This document shows positions 61,988 to 64,000 of a stretch of DNA of 64,000 nucleotides, piece by piece (position 1 is the first letter of the stretch; each line of letters begins with the position of its first letter). This DNA comes from Hoplostethus atlanticus (taxonomy: Eukaryota; Chordata; Actinopteri; Trachichthyiformes; Trachichthyidae). The notes beneath the pieces were generated by a model, which had not been told where the DNA came from, searched no databases, and saw nothing but the letters and a program-made list of their open reading frames with translations. Location: contig JAXDDX010000114.1 of NCBI GenBank assembly GCA_034670405.1, positions 1,442,001-1,506,000 on the forward strand, in the 5' to 3' direction. The translations under genes and the position numbers were made by a program.

Positions 61988-64000
61988 AGCCAATGGGGAT
62001 GCAATACGTGTCGGTGCTCAGGACTACTAGCAGCGCTTCTTCCTTCAGCCCAGTCATTCATGTAGCTGTGCTTTGTTTAAAATGAGTCACAAGTGACAAA
62101 AGAAAGTCACAAACGAAACATGATTTTTCTGACGAAATAATAAAAAAAGAGGAACTAGCTGATTACTCATAACTCAAAAACACTTTACACTATAATAATT
62201 CCCACTCTGTCAGACCAGAAACAGCATATATCTGAAAACGAAACAAAAATATCCCAAACATTCATTCATTCATTCATTCAAACACTCACACATCTAAGAA
62301 AGACACAATCCTTTACATGCCAAAAAAAATGGTTTTGTCTTGTCCTGTCACTGATACATGCATTTCCTTCTCCCCATATCGAGGATAGCGTGGCACATTT
62401 TATTTCCGGGTGCACAGTAATCAGAGCAGAATGCATTATTCCAATAATCCCAAGATCCTTTGAGCTACACTGCAGATCACTGGCAAGGATGAAAGGAGTA
62501 AAAAGATAAGCAGTCTCAAATTCTTCAAAGGGCCGGCTTGTGTTTGAAAGAGCCCCTAACACACGCCCATGTATGACAGGGAGTTATGAGAGGAAGATAA
62601 CTTGAGGAAAGGCAGGAGGAGCTGTGGCGAAGGCAGAGCGGAAACGCCAGAGTACTGATGGATATTTCATTCTGTCTGACACCGGGGTGAAAGACAAGGA
62701 CAACAGCATGTCTTCTCCTCAATCCGCTTCAAGGTTCTTACAGTTTTAAAAAAATATATTATTCTAGTTTTGATTTGTCTCAATTTGCAGATTTACAAGT
62801 ATTTGCTAATTTCTGCTTTCCCGTGTTTTGTTTATCAATTTTATCCCATTTTATTTTCTGTTTTATCATATGTCTATGGCAAGGGCGAGACAGAATGAGT
62901 AGTTTTTTTGTCACGCACAATTAGCAGACAGTGTTAATTTGTCAATTGAGAGATAATAGTGGCCATAATTACATCTGCACTCTAGTGTTATTGTAGCTAT
63001 GACACACCAAAACAAACATTTTCATCACCATTAGATGATCCCCATCCATATTTAAACATCGTCAACATCATGTTTGCATCTGAACCTTTTAGGAATACTT
63101 CAGACCCTCTACGACAGTGTCTCTCACTAGCCGTTACAGGCAACGGCGTCATCACAACGTCCAGAAAAGTAGGAAATGGTTTGTGGTATGTTTGCCAGAA
63201 GGCAGTAGCTACTGTAGCAAAATCGTTGACGCTGCTTCACGACTAACATGACACACTGGACGTGACTTTTGATGCACGTCATTAGACACACTTCTGTGAT
63301 GCACTGCAGGTGGGAGACTTGAAGCATCAACACCAAGGTACTGGCATTTACACTTTAATATATTGGCAATATAGTATATTGTTAGTTTCTATAACTTGGT
63401 TTATAGTCTGCTCACAGTCTGCTTATCTGCTAATAAACCTTATATATATGACTGCAAATTAGAAATATATCAAACATATGCATCGTAACACAGACATACA
63501 TAATGGATAATAGTCAAGAATATCATCTTCTGGAAAAACTGACGTATCTGACCTTTTTTCCTTTTGCACTGCAGCTCCAGAAACCACGAAGAACAGCCAC
63601 GCCGGTCATCTGTTGATGCTCCCGAAATCAAAGTTGGCCGCGGACGTGTCAAGGCAGTTTGACGCTCCACTGGACACCTTGAGTGCACGTCTGGCCTGTG
63701 AAGACAATTGGTGCACTTGAAAAAAAAAAACGCGCACGTCTGAAGCTTCCAGTGCATCTTCTGGCTTTAGTGTTTTAGTTATTGTCACAACATGAGCCAA
63801 TCTGCTCTTGCTGCACTTAAGGAGGCTTGTTAGATGGGATGGAGATGTCAGTGAAGAGAAGAGGAAAAGCCTCATTACCACTCAAGGTATTCCATTTATT
63901 TGCCTACTTGACATCGTACACCTATTTATAGTCCAAGTTTGATGGCACCCATAGCTTGCAGACAAGTAAAAGAGCATTGCACTATTTTACTCAAGAAGCA
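61988..64000. other. Gene-free unique sequence
   Basis: Contains a short (ATTC)n run at about 62261-62279. No gene or transposon was recognised. Confidence 0.5.

Noticed and set aside
1-64000. LTR retroelements or endogenous retroviruses
   Set aside because: No long terminal repeats, gag, protease, integrase or envelope similarity was seen; all RT sequence belongs to LINEs.
1-64000. CRISPR, operons or prokaryotic systems
   Set aside because: Regular direct repeats with unique spacers are absent, and repeat content and low coding density are those of a vertebrate.

Overview
This window looks like non-coding DNA from a ray-finned fish, probably an acanthomorph-type teleost. The evidence is a set of degraded repeats of types typical of teleost genomes: Jockey-group LINE 3' ends with ATT, TGATT or CTTGAAT tails, an L1-type ORF2 relic, short DNA transposons bounded by TTAA, a tRNA-derived SINE, and several dispersed repeats I recognise but cannot name. 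CA/GT and CT microsatellites are abundant. I see no bacterial features, no CRISPR, no rRNA or intact tRNA gene, and no retrovirus or other LTR element. No intact protein-coding gene can be supported.

Layout. 1-13.9 kb: mostly unique AT-rich sequence with a 5'-truncated LINE (3.1-4.4 kb), a 53-bp minisatellite (5.5 kb), a fold-back element (6.0 kb), a GGAA tract (8.4 kb) and an L1-type relic (11.7-12.5 kb). 13.9-16.0 kb: a 2-kb TTAA-flanked DNA transposon relic with exon-like pieces, invaded by a LINE and carrying a perfect 37-bp inverted repeat. 16-39.7 kb: long unique stretches with scattered LINE, SINE and MITE copies, and a perfect 41-bp inverted repeat at 32.6 kb. 39.7-41.6 kb: the most gene-like place, with a CpG-rich block, dense microsatellites, a TATA-like motif, and an 8-codon candidate first coding exon on the minus strand (strong Kozak context, in-frame upstream stop, consensus splice donor). 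41.6-64 kb: again unique sequence with LINE ends, MITE and SINE fragments, and an RFX-type X-box at 62.0 kb.

Interpretation (inference). The window fits either a large first intron plus upstream flank of a minus-strand gene whose first exon is near 40.6 kb, or a gene-poor regulatory region. No genes can be shown to work together here. The best leads are the very precise inverted repeats, the nested 2-kb transposon, the TTAA-bounded repeat family and the candidate promoter/exon. All coordinates of decayed elements are estimates by eye.
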